A program made the translations under genes and the position numbers. Shown piece by piece: positions 63,601 through 64,000 of a stretch of DNA of 64,000 nucleotides. Every line of letters begins with the position of its first letter. Within the stretch, counting starts at the first letter, position 1. The notes beneath the pieces are model-generated. The model did no database searches and was not told the origin of the DNA. It was given only the letters and a program-made list of their open reading frames with translations. The stretch lies in the NCBI RefSeq assembly GCF_028551255.1, contig NZ_CP117029.1:1488001-1552000 (forward strand), written 5' to 3'. Origin of the DNA: Vibrio tubiashii. GTDB taxonomy: Bacteria > Pseudomonadota > Gammaproteobacteria > Enterobacterales > Vibrionaceae.

Positions 63601-64000
63601 ACTGTCAAACTACAGATTTCACTGCCATTGGTGTTGGTGATATGGCAGGTGACGTATTTGGTAACGGTATGCTGCTATCTAAGCACATTCGCCTGCAAGC
63701 TGCGTTTAACCACATGCATATCTTTATTGACCCGAACCCAGAATCAGCGCCTAGCTGGGAAGAGCGTAACCGCTTATTCAATCTTCCACGTTCTAGCTGG
63801 GAAGACTATGACGCGAAACTGATTTCAAAAGGCGGCGGTATTTTCTCTCGCCGTGCTAAGTCGATTTCTCTAACGCCAGAAATCCAAAAGATGCTGCGTA
63901 CCAAGAAATCTTCGGTTGCCCCTAATGATCTGATTAAGATGATCCTATCTATGGAAGTCGATCTTCTATGGAATGGTGGTATCGGTACTTACGTTAAGGC
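60696..64000 (+). CDS. gdhB: NAD-specific glutamate dehydrogenase, 180-kDa class (3' end outside window)
   Basis: First 1101 codons of a protein of usually about 1600 residues; the frame is open at the right edge. Oxidises glutamate to 2-oxoglutarate and ammonia with NAD, used to grow on amino acids. Start ATG 60696 (MTARETLMPVLLEKV) follows GGAG. Large N-terminal regulatory domains with ACT-like segments (DGPFLVDSTKMALSRLDLS; FLRWLGNHNFTFMGYKEYD). The catalytic domain begins near residue 795: GVHLRGGKVARGGLRWSDR, VKNTVIVPVGAKGGFV, with DFTAIGVGDMAGDVFGNGML and IFIDPNPE further on. The window ends in WNGGIGTYVKA. Confidence 0.94.
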   Translation, partial: MTARETLMPVLLEKVYKLIQDKLELAHQPLVTQLAQHLFSNISQDDLVERNESDLYGAVVSLWHHINEKKADEISVRVFNPTVSRQGWQSTHTIVEIVVPDGPFLVDSTKMALSRLDLSSHLMLHGPTQIARSAKGEITAINQGDGALQSLFHIEVDRLSSKEEMASLKAELLSILNDTGLVVQDWLLMVEKLEEVTAQVESQQGEVEIQRDRYDESIQFLRWLGNHNFTFMGYKEYDLVSVDGDTELRPTADKGLGLFANRERVRTVKLSDFPDSARLEAKKPFLLIVTKGNRPSRIHRPAYTDYIGIKKFDKNGKVVGEHRFTGLYTSAVYNQSVEGIPLIREKVERILEASGYREGSYSYKALHNILENYPRDELLQAKEEELLEVGMGVVQMQDRDLLRLFVRKDPFGRFFSCMVYVTKDRYNTELRRQTQRILQQYFGCKQEVEFTTYFSESPLARTHYIVRVDNNNMDVDVKTIEQNLMEASSTWDDRLSEAIVANFGESKGLPLSKEYMRAFPRSYKEDVMPGSAVADIERLEKLSDDNKLGMLFYRPQELGADSKSVRLKLYHRDEPIHLSDVMPMLENLGLRVIGESPYEVRKVNGQVYWILDFSMLHKSEKTVDLREARDRFQQAFAAIWAGELESDGFNRLVLGASLTGREISILRAYARYMRQVGFPFSQQYIEDTLNHYPDLAKGLVELFGKRFEPKFKGSQKGQNDLIAKITEQLDHVESLDDDRILRRYMEMITATLRTNYYQLNEDKQPKPWLSLKMKPSDIPEIPQPVPAFEIFVYAPDIEGVHLRGGKVARGGLRWSDRQEDFRTEILGLVKAQQVKNTVIVPVGAKGGFVCKRQPMLSGRDEIFAEGQRCYKRFIRALLDVSDNIIEGEVAHPKSVVRHDEDDPYLVVAADKGTATFSDLANSVSEEYNFWLGDAFASGGSNGYDHKAMGITAKGGWESVKRHFREMGINCQTTDFTAIGVGDMAGDVFGNGMLLSKHIRLQAAFNHMHIFIDPNPESAPSWEERNRLFNLPRSSWEDYDAKLISKGGGIFSRRAKSISLTPEIQKMLRTKKSSVAPNDLIKMILSMEVDLLWNGGIGTYVK

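Noticed and set aside
1..64000. tRNA, rRNA, insertion sequences, phage integrases and attachment repeats
   Set aside because: Scanned by eye for cloverleaf ends, transposase motifs and flanking direct repeats; none was convincing. A tRNA or IS search tool could still find a missed one.

Overview
The window reads as a chromosome segment of a Vibrio-type gammaproteobacterium. Evidence is gene content and order: prpC-acnD-prpF-prpE; rlmI/acyP/tusE/yccA; the letA-letB-rsmF block facing msrC-proQ-prc; pepN followed by a DUF2835 gene and the 180-kDa NAD-glutamate dehydrogenase gdhB. Most genes are housekeeping with moderate AT-rich composition. No tRNA, rRNA, insertion sequence, prophage or CRISPR array was recognised.

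Layout. 1-6.5 kb: the methylcitrate pathway for propionate (prpC truncated by the window edge, acnD, prpF, prpE), closed by a terminator. 6.5-11 kb: a GNAT acetyltransferase, a NUDIX protein with a decayed PAP2-like membrane domain, a Cof-type HAD phosphatase, and queE-queC for queuosine. 10.8-31 kb: the accessory heart of the window. It holds a TPR-GGDEF diguanylate cyclase, a DUF2750 gene, an OmpA-like protein and a TolC-like outer-membrane channel on the minus strand, diverging from a single 5103-codon adhesin gene. That adhesin has a LapA-type N-terminal retention module with a TAAG di-alanine site, 17 almost identical 339-bp VCBS repeats, several cadherin-like domains carrying inserted beta-rich modules, Calx-beta-like domains, a VWA domain and an RTX/type I secretion C-terminus. 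Two copies of the palindrome TCTCA-N4-TGAGA lie in the shared divergent promoter region.

31-41 kb: rlmI, a chemoreceptor, acyP, tusE, yccA, then the general amino-acid ABC transporter operon aapJQMP with an intercistronic hairpin after the binding-protein gene. 40-47 kb: a sirohaem-synthase-like gene with a shortened methyltransferase domain and an FNR-like site upstream, aroH-type DAHP synthase with yajQ, a DUF4442 protein, an unrecognised two-TM protein, cvfB and rsmF. 47-64 kb: letB, letA and an ABC exporter in one direction (Fur-like box at the exporter start); msrC, proQ, prc, a small secreted protein, pepN, DUF2835 and the first two-thirds of gdhB in the other.

How the parts may work together. 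The adhesin, the TolC-like channel and the OmpA-like protein look like a cell-surface attachment system of the LapA class. In that class the N-terminal plug holds the adhesin in the outer-membrane channel until the periplasmic protease LapG cuts the di-alanine site, which LapD prevents when c-di-GMP is high. The inner-membrane ABC and adaptor proteins and LapD/LapG are not in this window, so that part is inference. The nearby diguanylate cyclase is a plausible but unproven input.
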